Shown: positions 1 to 12,516, numbered from the stretch's first letter. The stretch is 64,000 nucleotides of DNA from Hsuehochloa calcarea (GCA_036346395.1 CM070609.1:24735223-24799222); one strand, 5' to 3'. The notes: generated from the sequence alone by a model not told the origin. Made by a program: numbers and translations.

Positions 1-863
1 TTCAAATTGATCCAATAAAATACAAATAATTTATTTTAATTTTTAAAGCTTCATAAGGACCCAATAAAGTAGGAAAGCTGAAAAGAAATAACAAGAACTC
101 TAAGAAAGAACAACAAGGTCTTAGAGAAATGAAATCCAAGATAAAGCCATAAAATCAAGTAAAACTATTTTTATTTAATTGGAGTTTTGATTTAATCACA
201 TTAAATTATTTTTAATTTATGAAATTTCCAATTAATCTTTAACAAATCAAAGAAAACCAAATAGTTATTTTTTTTTTGAAAACCCCACGAAAATTGGGAT
301 GTTACATGGAGTTGCACACCTTAAGTTCTAGATGGAGTAGTCCAATGTTGCACACGATTTTGTTTTTAATGTTCCAACAATATATCGATGATGTTCAGAA
401 TTTTTTTTTTTGGAACAAATCAAACGTGATGGTGGAGCAATTTAAACAACTATTAGTGAAACAATTGAAAACTACTAGTGAAATAAACCAAAAATATTAG
501 TGAAACAAATCAAGATAATTAGTTGAACAAAATAAAACATATTATTAAAAAATGATATGATGAAGAAAATACCAGTACAACTTTTAAAGAACTGCAACTA
601 AATAAAAACAAAAAATAAAACAATACATGAAAAAAGTAAAATAAAAAAGGCTTCATCTAACATGAGCACGAGCTACTCGGCTAGGTTGAGCGAGGCAACG
701 GTCAGCCGAGCTGAAGCGCCTAGCGACTCGCCTGCAGGCCTCACGAGCGAGCTGGACAGGGTGGCTCTAACGCAACTAGCAATTAGCATGAAGGCCTCAC
801 GTAGCCGGATGGGGTGGCTGGAGTGCATGGGCCGTGAAACGTGGGCCGCACGCGCGGCATATA
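1..863. other. AT-rich intergenic flank
   Basis: The first ~660 bases are strongly AT-rich with A/T runs and hold only short chance open frames. From about 661 to 863 the composition turns GC-richer, but no frame shows codon bias, a family motif or splice structure. I see no gene here. Confidence 0.6.
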
Positions 864-1212
864 GGCCCTGTTTGGTACAGTTTCAGATTCTTATTTTTCA
901 GATTCTGCTTCTGATTCTCTGAGAATCTAGAGCTGTCTGTTGAAACCGTTTGGCTAGTAGGTTGGCTCTAAAAACTATACGAGGGAGGATTAGAGGCAAA
1001 TAGATCATGTCACCCCTGGGTGTAATACTTCAATTGTATTTGTGTAATCCAGTGGTATTTGCGGGTAAAAACCTTCAACTTTAAAGGGTATTAATTTTCG
1101 AGACAGCTACTCGCGAGAAGCAGAATCTAGTAGTTTTGAGAATCAGGGTGTTTGGTATAACTTCACAAGAATCGATTGAGAAGTTGAGAATAGAAGCTGT
1201 ACCAAACAAAGC
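864..1212. mobile_element. MITE with inverted termini (GGCCCTGTTTGG type)
   Basis: The left end reads GGCCCTGTTTGGTACAG and the right end is its near inverse, CTGTACCAAACAAAGC, about 350 bp apart. Subterminal AGATTCT-type motifs recur in both orientations. TATAG lies outside both ends and could be a target duplication, but its exact length is ambiguous. There is no coding capacity, so this is a non-autonomous DNA element of hAT-like or PIF-like type; termini alone do not decide which. It ends about 390 bp before the HSP90 start codon and so borders that promoter. Confidence 0.6.
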
Positions 1213-1598
1213 TATAGTATTTCCGAACGACCTACTGCTAGAAAAGCATCCTCCTACGCTACATCCCGCCGTCGGTGCGGCCCATCCGACGGCGCAGCCG
1301 CCACTACCCCGCGCACGGCACGGCGCACCACAACCGCGCCTGCGCCGTGGCCCGTGGGCGCGCGCGGGCAGCGCAACGACCCCACACGCCACCCCCGTGC
1401 GTCCTACGCGCTTCTAGAACCCTCCGGCCTCCTCGCCTCGTCTCCTTCCTCCCTCCTAAACCCGCTCCATTCTCTCGCTCTCTCCACTCTCCACGTATAA
1501 ACCCTAACCTCTTATCCTTTCGTCTCTTCCAGAACGTGACACCAAACCACCACAAGAACACAAGCAAAAGCTCCGGGCTCTTTGATACTACCTATCTC
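1213..1598 (+). promoter_or_regulatory. Promoter and 5' leader of the plastid HSP90 gene
   Basis: A TATA box (TATAAAC, 1496-1502) lies about 100 bp before the ATG, which would place transcription start near 1530. A telo-box (AAACCCTAA, 1499-1507) overlaps it; this motif is common in highly expressed plant housekeeping genes. Two perfect TTCnnGAA dyads of the heat-shock-element type occur at 1412-1419, upstream of the TATA box, and at 1527-1534, near the predicted start site. Heat or stress induction through HSF binding is therefore plausible, but it is inferred from motifs only. Confidence 0.6.
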
Positions 1599-4500
1599 AT
1601 GGCGCCGGCGCTGAGCAGGAGCCTGGGGGCGTCGTCGGTGGCGGCGCTGCGGCCGAGCCCATCGCGGGGTCCGCTGCGGGGCGCGCTCGTGCCGCAGAGG
1701 AGGGGCGCGGTGAGGTGCGCGAGAGGGGTGGGATGGGAGGTGGGTAGGAGGGGGAGGCTGATCGGGGTGAGGTGCGACGCCGCCGTCGCCGAGAAGCCCG
1801 CCGAGGAGGAGGCGGCGGCCGGCGAGGAGTTCGAGTACCAGGCCGAGGTGGGTGGAGGAGTTGGAATTCTTGCACCATTTGTACGAATTTTGGATCGGTG
1901 CACATTTGGGGCGGAAGGGACTTGTTTTTGGATTAGTCAGTGTGAAAAAATGTTGCGGTGTGTTCTGGCAAATTTGTGCTTCGATAAGAGAGAAAAAGTT
2001 TACAAGTACTGTTGTTGAAATTCGCTGATGTTCGTGCAGGATTGCGTGCTCATGCAATGTTTCTCTTTGTCCTTCAGGTTAGCCGCTTGTTGGATTTGAT
2101 TGTTCATAGCTTGTACAGCCACAAGGAAGTATTTCTCCGTGAACTTGTAAGGTTAGTCTTCTACTGAAACTCAAGATCTATAATCGAATTATCGTTATTC
2201 CCAATGAAGATACTATTCCCAACTGCAGTGCCACACTATCTGATCCTGACACATTTTATATCCCCCCAGTAATGCAAGTGATGCATTGGATAAGCTGAGA
2301 TTTCTCAGTGTAACTGATCCCTCTGTGCTGGCTGATGGTGGCGAGCTGGAGATTAGGATTAAACCTGACCCAGAGGCTGGCACAATCACTATCACGTGAG
2401 TAGTTCTTCTTGTGTATGTACTTACCATTTTAAGCATCAATTGTGATGTAAATCATCATTCAGTCTTGTTTTGGATCTTACAGTGATACTGGCATTGGGA
2501 TGACCAAAGATGAACTCAAAGACTGCCTTGGAACTATTGCACAAAGTGGTACATCAAAATTTTTGAAGGCTCTGAAGGTGCACATTTGTCCTAATCTTGC
2601 TTTATCTGTGTCGTGTCTTGTAATGATTTAATTTGTTTCATTGTTGATTTGATGTTAATTTCTCTGCTTTTTTTTTCAGGAGAACAAAGATCTTGGTGCA
2701 GATAATGGACTTATTGGTCAATTTGGTGTGGGATTTTATTCAGCTTTTCTTGTTGCGGAGAAGGTATGTAATATCTCTTGGATGGTACCACCAGGGTAGA
2801 TGAACCCTCCATGCTTTGCAAGAACTTGTCGTTTCAAATTATTCTTACATTTGTTTTGCATGCCAAAAATGTTTCTATAATTTGAAGTTTTTTCGTTGAC
2901 TTGCAGGTTGTGGTGTCCACTAAGAGTCCAAATGCAGATAAACAGTACATATGGGAAGCTGTGGCTGACAGCAGCTCGTACATTATCAAGGAAGAGACCG
3001 ATCCTGAGAAAATGCTGACACGCGGAACACAAATCACTCTGTTTTTGAGAGTAAGAAGCTTACACTGGTATATATTATACAACCTTCACCGCCTAGCACA
3101 ATTTTTACTATTTTATTGTTCCTTTAGGACGATGATAAGTATGAATTTGCTGACCCTGCCCGGATTCAAGGTCTAGTTAAGAACTACTCGCAGTTTGTTT
3201 CTTTCCCCATATATACATGGCAGGAGAAATCAAGAACAGTTGAGGTAGGATATTGATTATGCTTTGTTCTAATCCTCATAATTATCACTGCATTTGCTGT
3301 TTATTTCTTTTCCTCTTCTTTGCGCTTGTTACATCCTCTAAATAGGTTGAAGAAGAGGAAGAGTCAAAAGAAGGTGAAGAGGCAGCAGAGGTTAGTTTTC
3401 TGTGCATTTGATTGCCATTTTGTTCAAATTGACTCTTTTTTAAAAAAAAAAATTGTCCCGACATATTTACTCTTTTGTTTTAGGGTGGAAAGAAGAAAAC
3501 TATCACTGAGAAGTACTGGGACTGGGAATTGGCTAATGAAACAAAGCCCATATGGGTAAGCTGACACCCAATTTATTTGTTACCATAGCCTGTCCATTGG
3601 TGCTTGCAGTGCAATTGTCATGTGAAATATATCATGTGCTTGCCTTTGCCACATTAACAGATCTGGGTTTCTATTGGCTATTGAGAGAAACAGAAGTTGA
3701 ATTCAATTTTCTTCCATGCAGATGAGAAATCCAAAGGAAGTCGAGAAAACTGAGTATAATGAATTCTACAAGAAGACATTCAATGAGTTCTTGGATCCTC
3801 TAGCCTATACTCACTTTACAACAGAGGTGCTTGAACTTACCAAACTTTACTTTTGTTATGTTCGTGCACATTAAACATTTTGACAAGACTTATGTTCTAA
3901 ACAGGGAGAGGTGGAATTTAGGAGTGTTCTCTACATTCCAGGAATGGCACCTCTTAGCAACGAGGAGATAATGAATCCGAAGACTAAAAATATCCGGTTG
4001 TATGTCAAGAGAGTCTTCATATCAGATGACTTCGATGGCGAGCTGGTATGTTGCCACAATTTTTAATTGTTGCCTTCACCTTACAGTTAGACATTAGTTC
4101 TTCAGTTACTAACTTATTATGATAATAATTGGAATGAATTGCTGACTTTTGTGTTCTCTCTGCAGTTCCCCAGATACTTGAGCTTTGTAAAAGGAGTAGC
4201 TGACTCAAATGATCTTCCTCTCAATGTTTCTCGTGAGATCCTTCAAGAAAGTCGTATTGTAAGTTATGGAAAACATTTGTGATTTAATATACAGTGGATT
4301 ACTGGATACTGCAGTTGTTGATGTTTGGAAATAATGGTTTCCATCCTTACTTTTCAGGTCAGGATCATGCGCAAGAGACTTGTTAGGAAGACATTTGATA
4401 TGATTCAGGAGATTGCTGAGAAGGATGACAAAGAGGTGAGAGAAACTTTCTTTTGTTCCCCAGCGGTAGATGTATTGGGCTTGTTTTGAAGCTTGGTGGC

Positions 4501-5943
4501 GTTCGTACTGCAGGACTACAAGAAATTCTGGGAGAGCTTTGGCAAGTTCATGAAGCTTGGTTGCATTGAGGACACAGGAAATCACAAGCGCCTTGCTCCT
4601 TTGCTGCGGTTCCACTCTTCCAATAATGAGACAGATTTGATAAGTCTTGATCAGTATGTAGAGAACATGCCTGACAGCCAGAAGGCAATATATTATATTG
4701 CTACAGATAGTATTCAGAGTGCAAAGACTGCTCCTTTCTTGGAAAAGCTGGTTCAGAAAAACATTGAAGTCTGAGCACATCTTATTATTGATCAAAGAAT
4801 TGATTTTCTCTTGTGCTACAGTTTTGGCTCATAGTGTCTGTCCATTCTTTTTTTAGGTTCTCTACCTTATTGAGCCGATTGATGAGGTAGCCATTCAGAA
4901 TTTGCAGACATACAAAGAGAATAAATTTGTCGATATCAGCAAGGAAGACCTAGAAATGGGTAAGGAAACTCTGAAAAATTTATGTGAATAGTTATGAACT
5001 TTGGGTAATTTTCTGCATGACGCTAACATATGTTGGCTGTTACAGGTGATGAAGACGAGGATAAGGAAAATGAAAGCAAGCAGGAATACACTCTTCTTTG
5101 TGACTGGATAAAGCAACAGCTTGGTGACAAAGTTGCCAAGGTGCAAATCTCAAAGAGACTCAGCTCTTCGCCATGTGTTCTCGTATCTGGCAAGTTTGGT
5201 TGGTCAGCCAACATGGAAAGGTACATGATTGTTCATATCTCATACAAACAGAACATTAGCTAAAAAGCATACAGTTGTTTTTCTAATACTTGTTTCTTCA
5301 ATTTGATAGGCTCATGAAAGCACAAACACTTGGTGACACATCAAGCTTGGAATTCATGAGAGGAAGAAGAATCTTTGAAATCAACCCCGACCACCCTATT
5401 ATCAAGGACTTGAGTGTAAGATAACTGCAATCTATTGTTACAAATTGCACCCAATGTGTTGTTTTATCATGCTACATATATTGATATACAGCATTAGTTC
5501 TTATGCCATGCCCCTTAACAAATCAGCCAATCACTAATGTATATATCGCAAACAATTACAGGCTGCTTGCAAAAATGAGCCTGAAAGTACTGAAGCCAAG
5601 AGGGCAGTTGAGTTGTTGTACGAGACTGCCCTGATCTCCAGTGGATATACTGTTAGTATAACAAACCTATGCTTCTGTGCATGGTCTATGTTGATAACTG
5701 TGATTTGTAACCTCATGATTGTTCACTTGGATTGTCCAGCCTAACAGTCCAGCGGAGTTGGGAGGCAAGATCTACGGGATGATGACAATCGCCCTTGGCG
5801 GGAGATGGGGAAGATCAGACTCGGAGGAGGTTGAAGCAACCACCAGCGAGACCAACGTTGAGGCGGACTCTTCTGAAGGTGTTGCTACGGAGGTTGTTGA
5901 ACCATCTGAAGTGAGGACCGAGAGTGATCCATGGAAGGATTAG
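1599..5943 (+). CDS. HSP90.5: Plastid-targeted HSP90 chaperone (HSP90.5 type)
   Basis: ATP-dependent HSP90 chaperone of the plastid stroma, acting in protein import and folding and in chloroplast biogenesis. I place 19 coding exons with consistent GT-AG junctions and phase: 1599-1847, 2078-2151, 2270-2395, 2484-2577, 2680-2763, 2907-3050, 3128-3244, 3346-3390, 3484-3555, 3722-3826, 3905-4045, 4166-4258, 4358-4435, 4514-4768, 4857-4959, 5046-5220, 5310-5415, 5562-5651, 5740-5943. They give 784 aa, close to Arabidopsis HSP90.5. Residues 1-60 or so are Arg/Ser/Ala-rich, like a transit peptide. The GHKL ATPase domain shows FLRELVSNASDA (predicted catalytic E105, Mg/ATP-binding N109) and DTGIGM (D151). 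An acidic linker lies near residues 297-315, followed by the middle and dimerisation domains. The C-terminus (DPWKD) has neither MEEVD (cytosolic) nor KDEL (ER), which fits a plastid form. The exon 14 donor (GTCTGA) is weak but required by the protein. No defects were seen. Confidence 0.97.
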
Positions 5944-8930
5944 TGAGTTTTGTAGCATCCCTTTTATACCCTGGAGGTGTATGGGCAAAATAGAAGTATA
6001 CACCAGAGCCAGATTTATGATGAATTGAGTGAAAGAAAATGTCTTGAGTAAGAACATTGGGTTTGTCATTAATCTTGTTCGGGTTGCCGCAAGGCTAAAT
6101 TTTGTAGGGTCTACTTATAGTCGTTTAATGAAAATGTCTTATTTCAATTTCATGCAATTTTCACCACTGATTTGTGACCAAGAAAAAAAAGAGAACTGAA
6201 CGAAAGGGCCTAAACCCCGCTCAATTTTATATCTAAAATGCAGTAGATTCTGGTTAAGCTCATCCTTACAAACCAGATTGCACCTCAAATAGCAGTTTAG
6301 TCGTAGCTTTTCTGAAGTCTAAGAAGTAAAACATCAATAACAACAGGATCCTTTGACATTGCAAAGAAAATGGTAAAGAGTAACAATGCGATTCAGAAAG
6401 AACAGACTATATTAATTACTACAGTGTAGAATATATTACTTTAGCTATATTGTTTTCACTACGGTACACTGCCACACATGATCTTATCGTTCGTTTTTTG
6501 AACCATTGGCATGGCACTGTAGCGCATGATATTACTGAGTTTTATTTTTTTATTTTTATTTTTTTAATCAAATGGCTACAAACCAATGACACAGCACTGT
6601 AGTGCATGATATTGCCAAGGATGCGCGTCCCTTTAATGAATGCAGGTAGAGCATTCTTTGCTACTTTTTATTGTCCAGCAAGGCGGAGTTGGTGCCTTTA
6701 GTCAAAAGATATTACCATGCTCATCAATTATCGATCAGTCTTGGTATCTCTATTGTCATCTCTACCAAGATTAAGGGCATATTTGATTCGTTACCGTAAC
6801 TCACTTACACACGTTTTTTTTTGGACTAGTTTGATTAAGATATTGCCATGCTCATCAATTGCCGATCAGCCTCAGTATCTCCACTGTCCTTTTCTCCAAG
6901 ACGAAGGGTATGTTTGGTTCGTTTTCACAACTCACTTAGACACGTTTGATTTTTTTTTACTAGTGTTTAGTTTGGTACCACACTTTTGGCTGCTATAAAA
7001 TCTTAACCTAGTATCTCACTTGGCATAGACATAATTATTTACCAAATTATGTCACAGTTATGGTCAACGATTTCTGACCGACAAAACAGTGGCATGCTAC
7101 ACTTTAGGACAAAAACTTTGGCGCATTATGGCTAGCAACCAATATACCTTAAAATGGAACGATACATCTAATCCAGCCTGCAATCCCTGGATAATGGTCT
7201 CCAGTTCTTTTAAAATCATCTCTCTTGTTTAACATCTGGTTTGTGACGGTGAAACAAAACTCCAGGTAATTAGATCAATACGGTAAACTTAGGCAGTACT
7301 TACAGCTGCAATTTTGTTAAGCAATTGTTCAAGTCGGTTCTCTTGCTCCTCCAATTGACGCCGTCGCTGCCCATCTTTCCGCACGTATTGATGCGCCAAC
7401 GAGCAGCCTCCCGGACGGGCGCAGACGGCACGAGGAACGCAGCCACGCCGCAGCGGAGGCGTTCATCTCCTAGGCGGGCAAGCGATCATCCAGGCGTTGA
7501 GGTCCCATCGGGGGTAAAAAAAACCGGAACCGACCGATTTCCTAGTCGCTGCCAGAAACAGAAACCGATCGGTTATCGGAATTAAAAAAAAATCCGGATA
7601 AAATTCATTAGAATTTGCTTAAAAATCAACTAAAATTAAAAATTTAAATTAGCTAAACTGGCCGATTTTTTCGTTTCCAGTCCCAGCAGTAAGACCGGTT
7701 AGTCCCCCGTGGCTAGTGGGCCAAACGGAGGCCGAGTTTTGTGCGACGGGAGAGTTCCCGCGGCGGCCCGTGCCGTTGGGTCGGCCTCGGCGCCCAGCCG
7801 CTGACGCGCACCGGCCCGTGCCGCCCCACCAAAACGGATAGCCCGTCCTCGTGACGGCCCACCTGCAAGCGCACCATCCCCGACTCTGCATGCTCGGTAA
7901 CAGCAGCAGAAACGTGTTTCGACGGTATCATTCTGCCCTACCACTAGCAACAAAACGATCAGAATGCGCGATGAGCACGGCGAGAAAATTGTCCCATGCG
8001 TTGTCGCCGTCGCTGGGGTTCTGTCGTCCTCGCGTCCTGCTAATCGGAATCGGTATATATTTTTCTCTCGTTGTTGCACGAACGTACGTGCCTTGAACAG
8101 TGGAGCTAGAGCTAGCTGTTTCTGTTCACGGAGTGGCGCCAGTGTACGTACGACCGGTTCAATTTGGGCAAATAGAAATACTCAGAAGGAATCTGACTCT
8201 GCCAACCCTTGTCCTGGAACTCTAGCAACACCGGCAGAATACACCCAGAGACCTCTTTTATTGTGTGCACAACAATGTCCACTTCCGTGGCAGCTACAGT
8301 GAACACCGCGCATGATTAGTCGTAAGTGGCCTGAACTCTTCCCTTTGAAGATGAGATAACTCGAGGTTGTGTAGAAAAATGGCAGGCTTTACATGCAAGA
8401 TGCAGAGACCAGGAGCTCTGAATTAATTAAACATGCCGCATAAGCATTTATCATTTTATCCTTCTTTGTGGTACAAGCAGTAAACAGTCAATATTTGATC
8501 TTAACATAAACATCGTCCCCCAGTTTAGGAGTGGTTTGGTTTTGCATCCTTAAGCATCGAAACAAAGCAACGGAAACTAATTCAACAAAGCTCTTGCATT
8601 ACATCCTGCGTCAATTCAGTTGCTCGCTACACAACCACAGCTGCTGCTGCATGCCTCGTGCACTATAAATGCGCCCAGACAGAATTTCCAACCATCCAGG
8701 CTGCAGATTTCATCTCAGCGTTTCCGTGGGGCTTTCAAGCTTTCAGTCTCAGTTCTGAACACAATAAAACCCGACGATATACAGCCATGAAGCAATTAAA
8801 GGCTTCAGTTATGCGATGAGCTAGCACTGCCCCACCGCTGCTGCTCTCCGGCAGTGGCAGCTTCAGTCATGTGCCGTGCCTGCCTGTTCATCAGATAGAA
8901 ACTTTGCTCATGGGCGGAGCTAGCTGGCCT
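5944..8930. other. Intergenic: 3' regions of HSP90 (+) and bHLH (-), repeats
   Basis: About the first 200 bp is probably the HSP90 3' UTR. Between 6500 and 6620 a short segment with the core CACTGTAGYGCATGATATT occurs twice. Around 7330-7990 there are GC-rich stretches with overlapping open frames on both strands and no family motif; I treat these as non-coding. The 3' UTR of the minus-strand bHLH gene should occupy roughly 8500-8930. No other gene was seen. Confidence 0.5.
6708..6972. repeat. Diverged tandem duplication, ~131-bp unit x2
   Basis: The unit starting GATATTACCATGCTCATCAA at 6708 recurs as GATATTGCCATGCTCATCAA at 6839. Both continue through a GTATCTC...CCAAGA segment and a GGTTCG/GATTCG...ACTCACTTA(C/G)ACACG segment, and end in a T-run followed by ACTAGT. 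The two copies differ at many sites, so the duplication is old. Confidence 0.75.
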
Positions 8931-11173
8931 TCACATTTGAAACCCATCCTGAGATGGCCTGATGCTCAAGTCCTGCGCGCCGAGGGACGGGTACGCCATT
9001 TGGGTAACGTCACTGAATGATCCATTCAATGTGTGGGGCATCTGCTGAAGAATTGAAAAGTTTATCAGCATGTTGTGGTTTAGTACATGTTGCCTTTCTC
9101 AAGATTTTGGAATCACATGTTTATACATGAAGACACAACTTTGAATGGGAATGGGAGGGCCTAAATTTGAGATACCTGTAGGCTGTAGCTTGTCTTTAGA
9201 AAAAAAAAAAGCTATGTAGGTGTTCAGCTAATTCATTGAACATGACTAACGCCGCTAGGTATGTTCAGCTAATTCATTGAACATGACTAACGCCGCTAGG
9301 TATGTTCAGCTAATTCATTGAACATGACTAAAGCCGCTAGGTGAATGAATCTATATACCGTAGGTCTCAGTCACTATGGTCTAGTATTAGGTGGATATTG
9401 GAGAGCTGTGAATATTGGTATGCTGTGAATCAATTGTTGAATTGATGCTAACCTGAGATCCATCTTTTGCACTTAGTTGCGCTTGTATTATTCTTCTAAA
9501 CACATCTGGGTTGGCCATGCCAGCGGCACCGCCCTGAATCAGGCCTGGTTGAGATAACTGTAGTTGCGGGTGCATCATTTCTGGGGAGAATCCGATGGAG
9601 GATGAAGGAACCCCGGGGAAGCGAAGAAGCTGTTGTAAGAAAAAAAATTGGACACGGTTAGACTATTCCCAGGAGGACAACTGATGGAAGGAAAGCGATG
9701 ATGTAACATGCTAGCATACATCTTTTGAGAGAAGCCCTTCTATGTTGAGGTCAAGCCTCGGGTTTACTGTTGCGAGCTTCATCGATAAGAACTGCAAGAT
9801 AAAGGAAGTGTAAATTAATATTTATTGATTTACCATGAAAACCGAGTTACTAGAAAGTAAATATCTAGTGATTCTACTTAATTCAACTCCACATGACAAC
9901 ACAGCTCAAAACTGAAGTCTAGATTTTCGGACACCTTGGGGGAATGTTGTTACCTCAACTTGTCTTTGCAGGGACTGAACATAGTTGATGATCTCGTCAA
10001 GCATCACCGCCTTTCCGGTGACCTGAATTCAATTCAAGAAACACAACGTTGTTACATTTATTAAGAAATCAACCGATCCATCAGAAATACACAACTTTTC
10101 TTCAGAAAAATAACCCCACCTTGCTGCAGCCGGGAACAAGGTCCTGCAGAAGCTTCATCCTCTCACTGATCTTCTCCCTCCTCAACTGCACAAAACATTC
10201 AGAGTTCCAACACCACTCATGTCAATTGCACAACACATCCATACTAAACGCCGAGATGCCACTCAAAGTGAGCAGATTTATACCCTTTCCGCAAGGCTGT
10301 GGCTGTTGGTTGCCTGGCCGCGCCGAGCTCGGACATGAATGTACTCTTCCTTATGTGACTCGGAGGACTCCTTTGCTCCCTTCCCTTTCGACTTGGCGGT
10401 CGTCATCGCCGCCGCCGGGCTACTCTCCTCGCCTTTATCTTTGCTGTGGACGCTCTCGTTCGCAGAGTCAGCAGGCAAGTTGGAAGACTGAACCTGATCG
10501 GTTCCCATCACCTTTGATCAAGCAATACACATTCTTGAACATCTAACTCAAGTACTCGACAAAAGAAGCATAAAAAAGTTTCGGTGCTGAGCAAGAACAG
10601 CAGTACCTCGCTAGGCCGTCTCCTCTTCTTGGAGTCTGAACCTTTGGACGAGCAGTCTCCACCGGCCGCCTCCGAGCTCGGCACCTCCTCGTGGCCGTTC
10701 CCGGCGAACTCCGGCTCGGCCTTCTCGTTGCCGCCCTTCCTCTGATGGTCTAGGAGCGCCTCCGAAGCGCCACTGAAAGCGTTGCTCATGGGCTGATCAG
10801 CTGCACCGAAGGCACCGGCGCCCATCATCCCGCCGCCGATGAAGCACGACGACCGCGCGGCGCGCTCGATGAAGCCGGAGTCCACGGGGAAATGGGCGAG
10901 GCCCTGCTGGAGGAATCCGGGCACCGGCGCCAAGAACCCGGTTCCCCGCGCGGCCGACATGACGTTGACGTCGGAGAGTTCCATGTTCTGGGAGGCCGCC
11001 GACGCCCACAGGCCGGACGCCACCGCGAAGGAGTTCATCATGGGGGGTTGCTGCACAGGCGGACACGAGAAGGCGCTGCTGAATTGGCTCTGCCACTCCA
11101 CCGGGATGCCATTGCCGGGTCCAGAGGAGGCGTTGCTCTCCATCCCTTTCTCACTGCTCTCGTTCATGTCCAT
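8931..11173 (-). CDS. bHLH transcription factor (bHLH49/CIB-like, subgroup XII type)
   Basis: Nuclear G-box-binding transcription factor. Seven minus-strand exons join in frame: 11173-10607, 10511-10284, 10185-10120, 10022-9954, 9791-9720, 9629-9453, 9044-8931, giving 430 aa. Residues 1-235 are low-complexity (Gly/Ser/Ala-rich), with a KKRRRP basic stretch near 185. The basic region starts about residue 250 with RARRGQATNSHSLAERLRR; the H-x3-E-x3-R triad predicts E-box/G-box (CACGTG) binding. Helix-loop-helix sequence runs to about residue 312 (LLQDLVPGCSK, LDEIINYVQSLQ). The tail LDLNIEGLL and the C-terminal SLGAQDLSIRPSQ are typical of the bHLH49/74/77/78 and CIB group. Some members there interact with cryptochromes, others control organ growth; which role applies here cannot be told. 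The first in-frame ATG is used, with a second Met two codons later. Splitting of the bHLH domain by introns is normal for the subfamily. Confidence 0.94.
9219..9341. repeat. Minisatellite: three 41-bp copies in last bHLH intron
   Basis: Copies lie at 9219-9259, 9260-9300 and 9301-9341, each containing GTTCAGCTAATTCATTGAAC. Copies 1 and 2 are nearly identical; copy 3 differs by one base (AAAGCC for AACGCC). Within the unit GTTCA...TGAAC forms an inverted repeat. The array is in the 408-bp intron between the last two coding exons (9045-9452). Confidence 0.95.
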
Positions 11174-11610
11174 CGATCTTGCTCGCGCAACAAGCAGAGG
11201 CAGGGTGCAGAAGAGGAGTACCCAAGACTGAATTAGCTCATGAGCAAGTAGAAGATGAACAACCGGATCAATGAAGAGGAATCAGAGAAGAGAAAGCCTA
11301 GAGAAGGTGAACTCCTCTGCCTGGCCAGAGCTGTATGGGCATGGGCAATGTGACAGGAGGACCAGCAAGAACTCTTATAGCAGGCTATGGCCAGATTTGG
11401 CAAGAAAGGGAAAGATGCCCACTGCAGATTCTAATGCTATCTGTTCCGGCGAGAGAGATATAGGAAGAAGAACTAAGAGAGAGGGAAGAGCTAGCTAGCA
11501 TAGAACCATGGTCTGTAGAGAGACTCTGTAGGCAAAGGCTAGTTGCATTTATAGGACTACTACTAGATGTTCTTCAGTCTTCACTAGTTTGTTTAACCTT
11601 AAGGGGGCTT
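11174..11610 (-). promoter_or_regulatory. 5' leader and core promoter of the bHLH gene
   Basis: On the minus strand a TATAAAT box lies at 11547-11553, roughly 375 bp before the ATG, which predicts transcription start near 11520 and a leader of about 350 nt. The leader contains GAGA-type tracts around 11450-11490. No introns can be assigned within it. Confidence 0.5.
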
Positions 11611-11703
11611 AACCACAGAGGCAGGCAGGCAGCTGCTTTACTCCTCCTAGTCACCACCACCAGCACCACCATGGCTGGTCTTGTTTAACCTTAAGGGGGC
11701 TTA
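11589..11703. repeat. Exact 23-bp direct repeat upstream of the bHLH gene
   Basis: A 23-bp segment containing TTTAACCTTAAGGGGGCTTA occurs at 11589-11611 and again at 11681-11703, 92 bp apart, just upstream of the bHLH TATA box. A local duplication or paired regulatory element is possible. Confidence 0.85.
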
Positions 11704-12516
11704 TTTTTAAGTGATGCCTTGCTTTATCTTTCTTAACAGCCCTTTAATCATGCTGTTTACCTTTGCTTTTGTTTACTTATCACTTGCTACTTACACAGTC
11801 ACACATATACTAACAAGCGTAAAGAGGAGAGCTCACAGCGTAGCATAAGCATAGGATAGCATCCCTGGCATTGCCAATTCTCACGGGGATTTGTTTATGC
11901 GATTGCGCTCGGCTGCTCTCTTTCTCAAGGAGCCTGGCTGTAAATTATGCGCCCAACCCCTACTCCCCTCTCATCATTATTTGACTGCTTGCATTTTTAA
12001 TGCTCGACACCGGCAATTATTTACACGCCATTCATGATCGACATGATTAGTTTTGTTGAAGAAAATAACGGTCAACATTAGGAGGGGTTGCAATCGAGGT
12101 ATTACCCCACAACAAAGCAATGGCACTTTCATTTCATCATTTTTTTTTGTTATCATTTCCTTCTTGTTTTCTTTCGGGTCTTCAAACCATATAATTCCTA
12201 TGCTAGCAAATATAAGTTGTTTCCGATGGAAATAGATCATCTGAATGGTTCAATGTAAAGGTTCTACAGTATCACGTATTTGAAACTGATATCTACCGTT
12301 CGATCGAAAAACAAATATCAAGACCATTTGCTGCATAAAATCACCGCAGTAAATATTTTATTATTTCTACAGCATTGTAAGTGTTACTGTGGAGGATCTG
12401 AATCTGTTCTAGAGGGGTTTGATAAGCCAAGATAATTCAAAAGGAAATATCATAGCCAATATTAGCGCTTGAAAGTTTTGATTAGATCAAGTTCTACCAA
12501 GCTAAGAGAGATGTCG
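11704..12516. other. Intergenic, no gene seen
   Basis: AT-rich DNA between the bHLH promoter and the nested retroelement block. Short frames on both strands near 11980-12240 have no recognisable motif. Confidence 0.5.

Noticed and set aside
1848..2018. Extension of the HSP90 first exon frame
   Set aside because: The reading frame continues past the donor GTGGGT by chance; homology resumes only at the acceptor before 2078.
8655..8680. TATAAAT on the plus strand suggesting a promoter at 8.66 kb
   Set aside because: No plus-strand coding region follows; the site is in the 3' region of the minus-strand bHLH gene.
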